NCBI GenBank assembly: GCA_047967505.1
Contig: CM106538.1
Reading direction: 5' to 3' (one strand)
Length of the DNA: 64,000 bases
DNA from: Dipteris shenzhenensis
Lineage: Eukaryota > Polypodiophyta > Polypodiopsida > Gleicheniales
The notes beneath the pieces were generated by a model. It searched no databases. It saw nothing but the letters and a program-made list of their open reading frames with translations, and was not told where the DNA came from. Shown piece after piece: positions 46,501-61,100 of the stretch (position 1 is the stretch's first letter; each line of letters opens with the position of its first letter). A program made the position numbers and the translations under genes.

Positions 46501-49500
46501 TTGAGCACGCACACACACACATCTTGATACTCGATTCCACGTGATCAAATACCTCTAACGAGTTACAGACTATGCTTCATTGACCTTAGGCTGATGCAAG
46601 TTACCATGGCTGGCTCTATCTTCATGCATGCTTAAGCAACTGAGGACAAGCAACTCCTGAGAGGTCGCATGCCAAAGCAAATCGAGAAGAGAAAGTTTGT
46701 TTGAGCAAATGTTTGAGAGTCTGGGCTCTATATGGATAGACTACCCCCCTTTTAGTATAGCATTGAGTCCCCTTTTGTCCCGCTCACATACCCGCGCACG
46801 CGTAGAGGGAGAGGACGAGCAAGCTACGCGTACACAGTCTTGAGGGGAGGCGTCAAGTCTCAGTTTAGCTCATCTTCCTCCGTTTTTGGCTGCTTATTGC
46901 TTTTTTGGTTGATTGCTTTCAGCATCTTGCTTTTCCTGCCCGATTTTCGTTCATGCTTTTTCACTTCTCATATGTGTTTCTCGCCACTTGCCAACGTGAT
47001 TTTTTGGACCTTCTTGCCTTACAGCTTGCCGCATCCTCACAACTTGTTGCTCTAGAGGGTTGGGACTGGTGTCTCTTCTTTGCCCGACATCATCCTCGCA
47101 AAATTCCGCCTCTGCGACTTTCGCCTCCCCTCGTTGTTCCTTTCTATCAAGTTTCATCTTTCTTTCCCTAAGGTTCTTTTCCTGAGGTTCTTTTTCCCTA
47201 AGGTTCTTTTCCTGAGGTTTTCATACAAAGGTCTTTTTAGAACCTTCTGTTAGAAACATGGTGTGAGTGAGAGAAAGAGATAGGCTAGGGAGGGAAGAAA
47301 TGGTAGACAAATGTAGAATCCATGAAGACTTTCATTCATTCATCATCATCACTAAATGAGACAAAGTGAAGTACAAGCCTTATAGGCTACACACTCACAC
47401 ACTTGCACCAAATGCATAAGGTATAAGTCCCATAGTGACATGTGGCACTCACACACGACTCACAATCACTAGTACTAGATCTCCTAGTACTACACACCAA
47501 CACATCACATCAACACAGTCTTTGGCTATGATATCTCCAACACCCCCCTTTAGAGCCAAGAGTGTGAGACCCAACACGCGAGGAGTAGACCGATCCCCCC
47601 TCCACCGCAATATTGCAAAGAGCAAGTCCAACTATCCAACACCTCCCGTGTGATAGTGAGTTCATAGCATCAAACCAAAGGAAAAGACAATACATTCATT
47701 TCTGGGGGACAATCCAGGGCAAAGAACCTCTTATTGACTCCAAATACATTCAGTTTAAAGGGACAACTCAAGGCTGAGAACCTTTATTGACTCAACACAA
47801 ATAGCATAAAGGGCCTAGAAAGCCCAAGAATCCCAGCCATAATGCTCCTCGAGTGAGAGGCCGTGAACCTCAACAGTAGCTGCTTGTATTTCCTCAAGGG
47901 GCTCTTCAGGTTCAGCCTGTTCTTCAACAAGGAGATTGGCATGGTGCTTCTCTTGGTCCTCTTCCTTCTTCTTGAAACAATGAGCTTCAATATGTCCTTT
48001 CCTCTTGCAAAATCTTGGACAGCCATCTTATCTTGATCATCAGGTGGGCTTTTCAAACTTGAAAGTTTTTTATCAAGAGATTGAAACCTTGCTAGATGAT
48101 CACTCAACTCATCACTCTCTTCCATTTTCAAATCATAAAACTTGAGCTTCAAAAAGACTTTGGAGCTGGTAATTTTATTACCAAACAATGTCTCAAGGTG
48201 ATCCCAAATCTGCTTAGGTGTTGACTTGAAGTCCACATGATGGATGAGAGTCGGCCAAGCGAAGACCTCTCCACGAGCAAAGCTCTTTCATGCATATTGG
48301 GGTCATCTCAAGGGTCCGGTCCTCAAATGGTTAACCATTGTCGGGAGATTCAGCTCCTCTCTATGAAACCCGGCCTGATTGGAGACCTGTCACTTTAATG
48401 CATGCTATATAACAAAAAATGTTGGTCAATTGATTGAAAGGGGTTCTTTATGCAGGTCTACATCCGGCTCAGTATGGCTTTGTGCCACGAAGACAAATAC
48501 ATGACAACATTGCCAATGCATATAGAGGTGCCAAATATACAAATCAAGATGTGATAATTATGCAGGTTGATATTGATAAGGCTTTTGATATTGTGGAATG
48601 GGACTACATTGCTAAGGTAATGCGCAGATTGGATTTTGGTTCAAGAATGTGCAATGCTATCCTTTGCTTGTATCAAAATAGTATTTCTCGCTGCATAATT
48701 GGCGGTGATCTCTCCCGCCCTTTGATGTTGGGTAGATCAGGGAGGCAAGGATGCCCTCTCACTGCTTTACTTTATGCCATTGCTACCCATCCATTATACA
48801 TGGACAAACTTACAGCTGAGGGCAATTTGCATGGGCTTCAACTTCAGAATGGCAAACACTTTGTGGCTCAAGCATATGCAGATGACTCTTTCTTCTTCCC
48901 GCGCAACACTCAGTCAGACACACGCTTTATCATAGATACGTTAGAATTATATGGACTATGGCCAGGTCAGATTTTGGAACCGGGACAAATACTACGGCAC
49001 TTGGGATACCCGATTGGCTGGTGTATCTCTTTAAAGGAGGAAACTTCTTGGGTACTGCAACAGATTCAACATAATCTTGACTACTAGGAGCTCTCTACTT
49101 GGCCGCTACATGTGCATCATAGTGTCGTACAAGCAATCATCATAGCTTATATATAGTTTCATTTGCCTCTTATCTCATGGGATAAGAAAACCTTGGATTC
49201 TTTCATGTCACAAGCAATGGAGTAGAAAAAGAAAGCTCTTTGTTCCTGAAAGATGAACTAGTTCGTTTTCCAAAATGCATGGAGAGCTCAAGATTTTGAA
49301 CATACACTATCATTTGGTTGCTCGAAAAGCTACTTTGCTTCTTACTTTTGCAGCTCAATAGGAGCCATGGACGCAAATGCTCACTGGCATGAGCAATAAG
49401 GTTCGTACACATGCTTTTGGGAATTGGGAGACCACTTTCTAGGATTTTATTATGAGTTCTTTTCAAGGAAACATCCATGGTAGTCCCTTTTCAAGCCAAC

Positions 49501-52500
49501 TGATTGTTGATTGGCAAGTAATCCTGCAATACCTCTGTTGGTATGGACGTCCACCAAATATGGGGAACAATATGGCATTGGAGAGCATACATTGGAGCGG
49601 ACTCTTTGCTACATCTCTTGTTGTGATAGAACCCCGAAAAGCGTAGATTCTTGCCTGCAAAGGTGTCAAATATGTGCAGGATGTCATTCAAGATTATGGC
49701 AGTTTCATGTCATTTCCTAAAGTAAATAGGCGTGACGGTTTGGGCATGCACTCCAAGCCTATATAGAACAAGCTACGGGATTTGCTTTCAGCCCTTGCTC
49801 CCAATTCCGCATCTTCAGGAGCAAGATCAATTGGAGGATTGGAAACTTGAAAGACTAGAGACTGGTTATCAAAACCTTCCGATGATGAAACTGACTATTG
49901 TGAGAGCGTATCGGCTTCTGATCCTCATGCCGTGGTGGATACAAAATCATGCTACCGAGCTTTGGCGGAAGAATAAACCGTTTAAATGGTGGAAAGATCC
50001 TTATGTATCATATGGAAGAATGGGCTTCCTCTAAAGCAGAAGGTCTTCATGTGGCGGTGTTTGCTGGGGCTCGACGCCGCATTGCACCTACGCATTGTTT
50101 GTGTTGCTCTTATCCCAGAGAAACAATTCTACATCTCTTGTGGACTTGCTCGGCTACCAAGAATCTCCTTGGGGCCCTTTCAGTTGGCCTTCGAGTTCAC
50201 TTCCCTTCGCATACCTTCTCCTAGCAGTTTTGGATATTCGGACAATATCACTCATCCCTTGTTGACTATAGCCCATTGTTTTTATGGGTTAGATTTACTG
50301 CATACTGGACCATCTGGCATGATAGAAACCATCGCATGTCCTCTCATGCTCCTTTAGATACCTATGCATCCTTCAAGCATTCTTTGCATATGCCAATATG
50401 ATGCTTATCATACAAGTGGCATTTCTCTGTATCTCTTAGAACTGTTTTTCCACTGCTTCTAGCTTCCACACTCACTGGCAGGATTGGTATATTGTTTTAA
50501 TTAATTGAATTAGTGGTTTCACAAAATGTGTGTGTGTGTGTGTGTGTGTGTCTACACACACACATATATGCATGTATGTATATGTAGATACCTACATACA
50601 TACAAGCATGTGTGTGTGTGTGTGTAGATATATATAGATACACACTCTTTAAATCGTGAAATCCATGTCTTTCTATATTACAAGAAGCATTCCCCAAAGA
50701 GGAAACATGCAATGACAAACACCAGAAGATTTCAATATAAGACAAGTAGATAGAGGAATCTATCTGACACATAGGCTTACCTCAACAAAGTTGAAAAGAT
50801 GGATACCAGTAGTATACCACACAAGGCGAATGGAAGCTACACATACAATGGGCTGGAATAGAGAGGGGATGAAGTGGATGGAGTCATGGGGTATAACAGA
50901 CACTGATATACCTGAAGATGCATGTGAAATAAGGGAGATTCTGGCACACTAAATGCTACATAAACTCTGGCAAAACCTAGGAACAAAAAATGCACTTTTT
51001 ATAAGCAGGAAATTAACTCAATGGATAGCTATGGAATGCAGAAATACCTCGGGGAAGACATTTCAACATAAGGCATCTAATTTGCAAAATCAGAACTAGT
51101 TCACATGATCTTGAGGTAGAGAGGGGTAGATGGGCAAGACCCAAGATTCCCAGATAGGAGAGAACCTGCAAAATCTGCCCCACAGGAGAGGTAGAAATGA
51201 ACAGGATGTACTCCTAAGATTTAGAGCCTATGCACACATCAGAGAAGGAAGGGCAGGAAAGATCTAAAAAATCTGCTAGAGCAGCCAGCCAAAAAGCTAG
51301 GAGGCTACTTGGAAGAAATTCTGGAACATTGCAACAAAGTTTTGGCTTCTGACATTCTCTCACGTAACATTCAAATGTATCCAATGTATCCCTTTCAATT
51401 ACCTGAACATCTACTTGGCATAGTAGCACCCAAAATTTTTGTAAGACACAGGTCTCGAGTTCGAACCGTATGAGAGCAACACACTACCATTTCAACACAT
51501 GTGCGATGCCACATCATCCAATCACGTCATCAGGTGCCATGTAAGCATACCACGTCAACAAGGAGCAGGTGACAACGTCAGCGTGCCATGTCAAAAAGGA
51601 GCGGGTGACACGTGGTGGAGTTGGGAAGTACGTGTGGCGGTTGCACAACCAGGACACATGGCGGCAGTACAGTTCTAACAAGTGGCAGCATGGGGTGGAA
51701 GACACGTGGCAACAAGATAGGGCCTCGAGTACGGCTAAGTGACGGTGCAAGAAGCTGCAGGGGTAGCGGGCGACCAATGGAAGGATAGTAAGGTGGCACG
51801 GCAAGAGAGAGAAAGAAAGTCTATTAACCCTCTAGTACAACTGCTATAGGGAGGGCGCATGGCAGCTCCCAAGGAGTGCAAATTTAGAGTACCTACATAA
51901 TAGTCCGAAAGAGTAATCAACCATACATCAGTTTAAGACTGAGAGTCTTTTGGTTTTGATTTAAACTCTCTGATTAGGGCTACGCCTTCATGATAAACTG
52001 CCCATTTTCCATCCTTTCTGGCAGCCCTAACTTTAGCTAATTCACTTGCCTTATTTTTGAGTTCAGCTTGTGTAAGCTCCTCAACTATCCATACTTTGGT
52101 ACCCTTCAGCTTGTAAGATTGTCGAAGAAGCTTGATTCGCATATTTTTTGACTTCAGTGTAAGGATTGCATGACCTTTGTAGTGCATAATAGAAGCGGGC
52201 CTGGAGTCGTCATCATCCTGCTCATCATCATCTGTTCATTCAATGTTGGGCAAGCCTGCTTTGATCTTTGTCAATATTTCACTATAAGTGTCCTCTTCTT
52301 TGTACCAATCTTCTGGAATTCCGCCTATTCGAATCTTCAGCGCATTATCACATCTAGCTTCATGTTCTTTAATCTCTGCTTCAATATCAGACTTATTTGC
52401 TTTGGTGTCCACTTCCACAATCACTTCCTTCTTAGCCGTTTGTACTTCAATGTGAACAAGATCTTTGACTGTAGAGACTAGCTGTGGGGTAGGGGAGGAG

Positions 52501-55500
52501 TCCTTACAAGATTTATTACAGCCTCATCAATTACTGCCTGCTTACCACACCCTTCCAGTATGTGAAGTCGAGCTTTTACTTCTGCTAGTTCCAATTGTAG
52601 CTCTCTCACTGCTTGCTGTAGATAAAAAATATGATCCTATTGCCCAAGGATGGGTCGTTTGGAGCCTTCTTGTTGATAATTGCATGCATACGGAGAGGGT
52701 GTCATTGCTGCAACTGTAGAGTACTTAGACCTGATCGAGGTTGAAGGAGTTGAAGGGGACTTGGAGGAGAGGATAGGCCAGTCCATAATTGGCTGTCTGG
52801 AGAACCCCCTAGCTAAACCTAACCCCCGGGTTGGGTTGGGGGTTTAGCCCAACTCGGGGTTAGGGTTAGGGTGCAAGAAAGAGGGAGGGAGTGAGGGATA
52901 AGGGGAGAGCAAGAGTGTGAGAACAGAGAAGGAAAAGAGAGAGTGAGGGATCGAACAGAGACGTGAGAGGAGAGAGAGTGAGGAGAGGGGGGTAGATATG
53001 GCTGTATTAAAGTCCACATGAGATCCTTCAAGATCTATGGGACTAGTGATCACTATCAACTAATAGCGATCCCTTGCATCTAGTGAGAGAAAGTATAACA
53101 AACTTGTCATCTATTGAGTACTTGTTGGGCTAGCTTGTGTGCTAGACCCAATGCTTTTGATTGAGAAGGTATTTCACCATGCTGTACATATTAAATTCAG
53201 AAAATAGAGTGTTCTTGGTGATGTCTCAATTCCAATCGGCATACACCAATTAGCGCCATAAGGCAGAAAGATTGGTATAACTTTTGTTCGCGACCCCTGT
53301 TCAAGGTGTTGTAAAAAGAAAAATATGTTTTCTACAATCAACAATTGTATCAGATCTGATTCAGCAAAGGTGTCCAAGACTAACAATTCATAGTGCATTC
53401 CTAAAGATTTTGTACACGGGTTTTCTGTCTGAGTCTAGTAACTTTGAAGACTTCATCAGAAATCTGAAACCGGTGAATATTTGGACCTAGAGGGATTCCT
53501 CTAGCTCTCAGTGAACCTGCAACGCTACATGTTCAACTCCTCACCAAAAGAGATGATGGCTGACTCCCCATCCATCTTCATCTCCGAGGAGAAACCTTCC
53601 CAACTGGATAAAGTGAAACTCTGACAAAACAAGCTCTTTTACCAGAATAAGGTAACAAATCCTTAAGATGAAGCCCCAATCCTCAGGCAATTTCCAATCA
53701 TCATGGAATTTAACTTCTTTTACAACTTCAAAAGATGCAAGAAGCTCAATCACTGTACAATTGGGGATCAGAAATGTGAGGGTGAAGGGCAGGGCCGACG
53801 CAGGCTATTGAAAAGTCCGATCAAAGGTAGTCCACGTTCAATTTATCCAAGCTATAACTGCAAGACTATTTCATTTTAGTCTCTCCTAAACAAAGCTCAT
53901 AGGGCAATAAATCATTATAAATAGAAAGAATTAACAAAACATCAGCAAACCGTGACTTGGATGAGAAGTTCACAACTTGAAACTTGCAGGTCTACGAATA
54001 TGAAGGAGACATATAGATGAATGCACTAACATGCACAAACTTATCATCTAAAAATAAAACAAATAGTGCAGTTTTAACCTCAAGATGGCCACCCATAAGG
54101 TTGAAAATGATATACTCCATCAGCCATAGCGAGGACTAGTTACCATGCATCCCCATTGATGTTATCTTGGTTTAGTAAAATAGATAAATTTCTGAACAAT
54201 AAGGTCAAAAGCGGGGAGAGAGAGACAGAGAGAGCACTTACCTGCAAATTCCTCTTATGTTTGTGTCCCAAGATCTGTTGTATATGCTTCAGATATCGGA
54301 TATCCGGCATGCTACCAATGTTAGATACCACCACTTAGTCTATGGTCAAAAATAAAATTTTCATATGAGGTGTACAAAACTCCTCAGAAGACAAAAATCT
54401 TTTTTCTGTTATTCCTTTGTATGAAGAAATTGTAAAATACAATCATGCTTATAATGCGATTTCCAAAAGTTTTGAGACTTTGATCTTGACACACAAGAAA
54501 TAACTGTATGTTTTTTGTAAAAGCCCATGTGGGGTCGTACTTTACAATGGAAATGGTCCTCTAGGATTTGTAAACAGGAATCCTCAAATGTGCTACATCT
54601 GCTCCTCCCCTCCCCCCAGCGTGCAAAGCACAAGTCTACTAGTGGTTTAAGGCCTACAATCAACCCCAGATCCAGGCAATGTCTCCCCTTGTAGAGCACA
54701 TAGTGTGGAGCTTTATCCACTGCAATTGTCTCCAGAAAAAAACTTCCTTTTTACAGTTAGTCCTCTAGTTCCACACGGATTCCATGATCCTAGTCCAGAT
54801 TCCATAGGAACTTATACCACAGGTTCATCCTGAAAAAAACTAGTGGCATTCTCAATGCAAGGCTCATTAAAAGGGCTGTCAGAGGATTTGGTGTCAAAAA
54901 TTCCACTCTACTATCACGGGAACTTGGATCTTGCGACCGTGTAGGTATACACTTGTGCAAGTTTGTCACTGTGCACCACAAGAAGAACACAAGGAACAAG
55001 CAGCTGCTCCAATGTGGAACATGAATGAAAACCGCAAGAGACATGAGTCCATAGGGAGAACACTAGCACAAAATGAATTATCATGCAGTGATGATGCCCT
55101 GGGTGAGCTATTTTTTTAATGGTATCAGAGTGACATGCTCACTTCTAATGTTCCAATTGTATTGGAACAACATAGAAACATCATACAATGACACAAACCA
55201 TTAAACAAGAAAGATTACTTACAATTGTAGTGCTGCAGCCGTGTGAAAATACACGATAATATAAGGTTTATGAATGAGATGTTCAAATTCCTGCAAGAAG
55301 AAAACAAGGCATATTACATCTGCAGAAAATTTGATTAGTGAATTACCTTCACATTCTCTTTCTAAAACAGTTCAATTATTTATAAATGGGTAATTCTTGT
55401 GAGCATGCCGTTAGCTACTTTTCCTCATCAGTGTGGACATCTCAGCAGCACTTCACCGGGGAGATTTTGCCCACATTTCAATCCTTCAGTAGGTCCATAC

Positions 55501-55532
55501 TCTAAACTAGTTTTGCCCCACACACACACTTT

Positions 55533-55563
<31 letters not shown>

Positions 55564-58100
55564 GTTAAAAGAAAGTTTGCATTAAGAAAGCATTTACATT
55601 CATAGTACACACACACACATGCACGTATGCACACATATATATATATATGACCTTAATTAATGGTTGTGATGACCTGTGACCCCTTAGAGGAAAACTATTC
55701 AGAAATGAAGAGGGTAGATGAAAAAAGCAGGATCTTAAAGCTCTACACAAAATGCATGAAAAATACATTCACAAAAGGAAAAGAAAAGCTCAATGCAAGT
55801 GAGTGTAAAGAAAACAACATGGCAAGAGTAACCTATTGAGAACATCATGGCACTGATATACTATCTGCCAAGAGTAACCCTTTGTAGTTGGATTCTATGA
55901 ACTCCGACATAACACGGGGACTGTCCATATGGAAATAACTTTGTCTATCAAGAACCATGTTCCAAACATCATCCAAGAGTTTCTCATTCGACTACCAAGC
56001 CTTATCCCCCTACTGAGCATGAACCTATGAAGAAAACAAGCATATATGACTCTTCTACAGCAAAGATCAGGTTTGCCACCCTTGTTAGCATGTGAAGAAT
56101 CTCTTAGATGTACTAATGTCTGCAACTAGCATGAGCTCGAGTTCCTCTCGCCCAATCAGTTCTGAAGGGCAAGCGAGCAGCAAACCAACAAGCTAAGAGG
56201 CACCAAGACATGGATATCAGAGGAGCTCACCCCAACTCAGCTTAAGATGAAAGCCATAGAATTAACTAAAATGAAGGAAGCTCGCAAGGAAGGTAAATGG
56301 GCTGTTTACAGAGATGGGAAGCACTTATTAGAGACTTCGGATGCAAATCCAAAGGCACTAAGTCTTAAACTGATGTAATGAAGGACATTTTTATCATAGT
56401 ACTATAATCTAGATGTGTGCTATAATAATAACCTCAACCCTCTGGTATATCCAAATGTTTTAAGTCATCTTTTTTTGGTGTGTGCTTTGTCCCATAGGCC
56501 CGTGAGGTCTCCCGAGGACGTTAATATATCTTTCTTTCTCAAACAAAAAAAAGTGCTTCTTTCTTCTTGGTGTTTTTTGAGTGAAAGTGGACTTCTACTT
56601 AAGTATGACCAACATACAAAAAACCAAGATAAAATCTTATAAGAGACTCATCTAAAATCATGCAGAGAATAAATGGGGCCGTTGTAGCCAATCCAAGAGT
56701 GAAAATGCCAAGAAAAGACCAAGGCCCTGCTCTCTCATGAAAGAAAACGCTTTTGATAATTAACGCTTCACAAGATCCTATTCAAGGAAGGAAATTGGGT
56801 GCTTTTGAGGTTCAAGAAGGGGATTGGCAAGCTAAAGGGAAAGCAAAAGGTGTATGCAAAGTTATCTCCCAGATACTATGGCCCTTTCAGGGTTACAGAA
56901 GAGATTAATGAGGCTGCGTACAGGTTGGCACTGGAGGATTCACAATGCTTTTCATGTGAGTCTTCTAAAGAAATTTCAAGGAACAGAGCCTACAAAGGCA
57001 GTAACAGAGGATCCACCAGAAGTGGATGAGCTGGAGGAGATCCTTCAGCTAGAGCAGATTGTGTACACAAAGGCCCCTAGGGCAAGGAATTTTACAGACA
57101 CCTTGTAAAGTTCAAGAATTACTCGGCATTTGATGCCAAGTGGATGGATGAAGATATATTGTCTGAATATCCACAGCTTTTAGATGTTTACAAGGAAGCT
57201 TTTTAGTTGAGGTCAACTAAATAGAAGCCGAGGGGATGTCACCAAGCTGTAAATATTCCGAAGTCAAAGCATACATTGACCATTTATTGATCATAATTAA
57301 TGAGTTCTTTATTTATTTAATTATGTTCAAAGAGTCACTTTCATTTGGTCAAAGTCTTGACTCTAGTCAAAGATATTTAACCTCGATTAAGCAAGTCTAG
57401 CCTTGTCTAGGAAGATCTGGCTTCGGCCAAGCTCGTTAACCACGGTTAACCAAGCAACTAAAGTGCTGACCTCGGTTAGAGAGTGTTGACTTCGGTCAAT
57501 GAGATTGGGCGTTATGCCAGAGATGTGCCAACTTCGGTTGGAGAGACCTATTTATAATTAAGGTGCCTTGACCAAAGCCCCTAATTATGAACAAGAGGGT
57601 TGACTTCGGTCAACCAGAGAATTAAAAGTATATGTGCACATGTTATTTGTTCAGTGAGGATGCCCACAAGTGACTAGGATTAGTCTATAGTTTATTTGCA
57701 TGCAAAAGCGCTAACGATTAATGGGTGCCATGGCGATGTGTGCTTAAATTAATGGTTGCAAGTACTAAGAGGGGTCAAACACCCAAGCAACACGAGCTTA
57801 GCAAGAACTCAAGAGATCACCCGCGTGACTAAGTGCTAAGAAGGTTTCAAGGCTTTACCCTTTGAGGCATGTAATGAGAGTCTAGTTAGAAATTAGCTAG
57901 GCTAGTGACAAGTGGCTATTGCCAAAAGAATGAGCTTGGGGGCTCTTGTAATTTGATTCACGTTTGAAGTTTGTGTAATAACAGCTCTACACTAAACTCT
58001 CTGTGTTCAGAATTTTCCAAGTAATAAAGACCTTCAGGGGGGTCCAAGCTGACTGTTGTCCTGGGCCCTAGTGTGCTGTGTGTGAAAGAGAGAGAGAGAG

Positions 58101-58141
<41 letters not shown>

Positions 58142-61100
58142 TGTTTGCAATGTTCACAATGAGAGAGAAAGAGTTGTTAGTATTGATGAAAGGTTGCAGG
58201 AGTCCTCCAAGGGAGTCCCCTAACCTGACCATGTGGAGGAGAGGGAGGGTCCAAATCCATAGGTGTCTCCATCTACTTCTCTACCTCAAGCTTTTCTTTT
58301 CTTTGCATAGTGTCTCTTTCTTGCAACTAACATGCAAAAGGGATTCAAGGATGCACAATAACCAGTTGCATGGTGTACATAGCATTTGATTACTAGTGTG
58401 GCCTCTTGTTATCGTGAGAATGATGTTCTAGAATTGGATCCAGGAGACACCTAGAGGAACCTATGAAGGAGATGCTTGCGTCGGTAGTGGTGTGGGGAAG
58501 GATGCTAGGTGGGCTCCTACTGATGCAATCTTGACTCGCCACCCTGCCTGCCCTTGGATGGCCAGCAAACCTTGGCTAAGATTCTTACAACGATGTCACT
58601 ATCGTCAAAGCCTTGCAAGCTCCAACCGCTGGAGCACCACCCCTCCAAAAAGGGTCTCCAAAGACTGATGATACTTTTGCATCCCTCTGGCATGGCCAGA
58701 TACCTAGGGATCTAATGGCATGTCTCTATCTCATCCATAGTGAAGCTGTGGTACCAACGTATGAAGAAAACCAAATGGGGCCTCACTATACATGGCAGAA
58801 CTTCGGACAAGTGTCCGACTCCCTTCTCTGGAACAAACATTTAGATAAAGAAAACTCCACGTTCCATATATGCTCACATCCTAGATGTGATCACCTTCTA
58901 AAGCCAGGCTCACCTAAACTCAATCATGGACCTCTCACCTGTTGGGAGTAATGTCTACTAGACGCTTGATGATAGCTCGAACATTGAGCTACTATACTGC
59001 AATCTTAACCCGCTTCTTGTCCTATAGCGAAAGCACGATGTGGTAAGAGGTGAGAATCGAGGATGCTGCCATTTAAGATCCTTTGGCCTGACCTGCAGGG
59101 GTCACCTTACCTACCACACAAAAACTGGCGTGCACATTGTTCCCAAGAGGGCCTGAAAGCGGAGGTGGGAAGAAGGTAGATATGAAGAAAGGAGTGGAGC
59201 AGGAAGGGGAGGAGGAGCAGGAGTGTGGAAGGGGAGGAGTCGAAAGAGAACGGGAAACGAATGGAAATTAAGAAAGAGGGGGGGATAGAAGTAAATACAG
59301 GAGGTGAAGAAGACGGGGATAGAAGGAAAAGAAGGGGTGGGGGGGGAAAAGAAAGGGAGGATAAAAGTGAAGAAATAGGGGTAGAAAGGGATTTATGTTT
59401 GTGTTTATATTTCTGTTAAATTTTTTAAGGAAGGTGGCACGGAAGAGCGTAGGGCAGAAACGTTCCCTAGGGCTGTCAAGAGCCCAAGGACAGAAGCTAG
59501 CTCATGGGGCTGTAGGTGGCAGCCCAGGGGGGAGAGATGAGTAATGAAGTGGAGGAAGGGGAGGCGTAGGGGTAGGAAAGCCCACCAAGGGGTTATGGGA
59601 TGAGCAGCACTCAACAGGCCCTTAGCAGGCTGTTGGCATCTCTGCAAGGTGTGAGGGAGTGGAGAAGGGAAAGCGCCCCCCCCGCTGGGGGGGGGGAGGA
59701 AGAAGTTGCTGTGCGCAGGAGTATAGAGGGCAGAGCGGAAGAGCTAAGGAGGCTGAAGGGAAAGTGGGGAAGCTGGGGGAAGGGGTGGCAAAGCGGACTG
59801 AGGGAGAGAGGGCTGCATGGGACTAGTTCGACAAGCACGTGCTCCCATAAAGCCTTTTTTTCCAGCAGCATTGAATATGGAGTTTGTGAAGTCCCCATGC
59901 ATGGCCGGGGGCAGGGGGGGGACAATTTGAAAATTTTGGGATCATTCTTTTCTTCTATTTCACAAAATCAGAGCTGCAACCTTAGTCGCGATGCTGTCGT
60001 GAAGAATTTTCTGAGGGTGCAAGCCCCTTTGCACCCAGTAATAAAGTTTACTTTCAGACAGCTTCAGGAAACTGAACATGAAAGCAATTGAGATACACCA
60101 ATTAAAAAGGGACAAGAAGGCCTTGCCTTTACAACATACAGGAGGAACTGTTCTAAATCCAGACAGCGCAGTAAAAAATGTGCACCCACCACTACCATCA
60201 CTTGTCGCCCCTGAATATCCAATCCACCATGATACCTTCAAAGCAATGCCCAATGTCCAATGATCAAATAGAATGTTCCAAAAACTAATAGAAAAAAACA
60301 AAGTTCAATCTACACCTTGCAATGCAATAGCATGACTAGTCCCCCCTCAAGGGTCCCATGTATATGTAGTGTATCTCAACTACTTCACATTGAAAATACA
60401 ACTCAATCTAAGCAACTAGAAAGGGCAGTCACTCACAGTATCCTCATTTCTGCAGCTTCTGACAGATTAACAACATTGGCTCTTGCTAGATATCTGGCAT
60501 GAAGTGGAGCCTCCTCAAATATTGCCCCACCATTACCCTGGTGACCCCCCCACTGCCAAATCCAAGAAGCATGTGCTTGTGTAGCTCGCTCCCACTGTTC
60601 CTCTCGTCTCTGGTCTGGGTCTTCAGTCATTGACAAAAAAGAAGCATCTACCAGGGATGTTTTAGAGTCAAGCTTCCTGCAAACTACAAATAAAGCATCA
60701 GTAGACAGATTTACAGGAACAATTCTCATATAAACAATTTGAAATGCTAGGATTACCCGCGAGGCAAAACTGGCAGATTCACATCCGCGGAAACAGGAGA
60801 CCTTGGTTCAGCAGCCAGATCAGAAACACCTGGAAGTGCTGTTATCCTGATTTTACGTTCAGAGATTACGGCATCTCCATTCTCATCTCCAACATCTGCT
60901 GGTAGATTCAGCAAGGCATTGTCCTCTTCAGGTTTATTCCTAGGAAAGTAGAGCAGCAATAATCTGCAATTTACATGAAATTCATAATCTCAGTGAGTGG
61001 ACACACAGCCACTTCAACTCTTACGAACATTGAAGGGAAAAGCAACATGAGGTTCTGACCTTTCATAAATCTCTGAGTCCATTGATACTGAAAGGCAAAA

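Noticed and set aside
52800-52880. Possible interstitial telomere repeat (GGGTTAGGGTTAGGG)
   Set aside because: Only two or three units, not the plant TTTAGGG repeat in series, and part of a small G-rich palindrome. Similar AGGGTTTAG words near 6120-6180 are scattered inside an LTR.
53541-53753. 70-codon minus-strand ORF as a further GDAP2 exon (EVVKEVKFHDDW)
   Set aside because: It does not align with the protein, and the exons on both sides (54242-54311 and 43822-43896) already join in phase.
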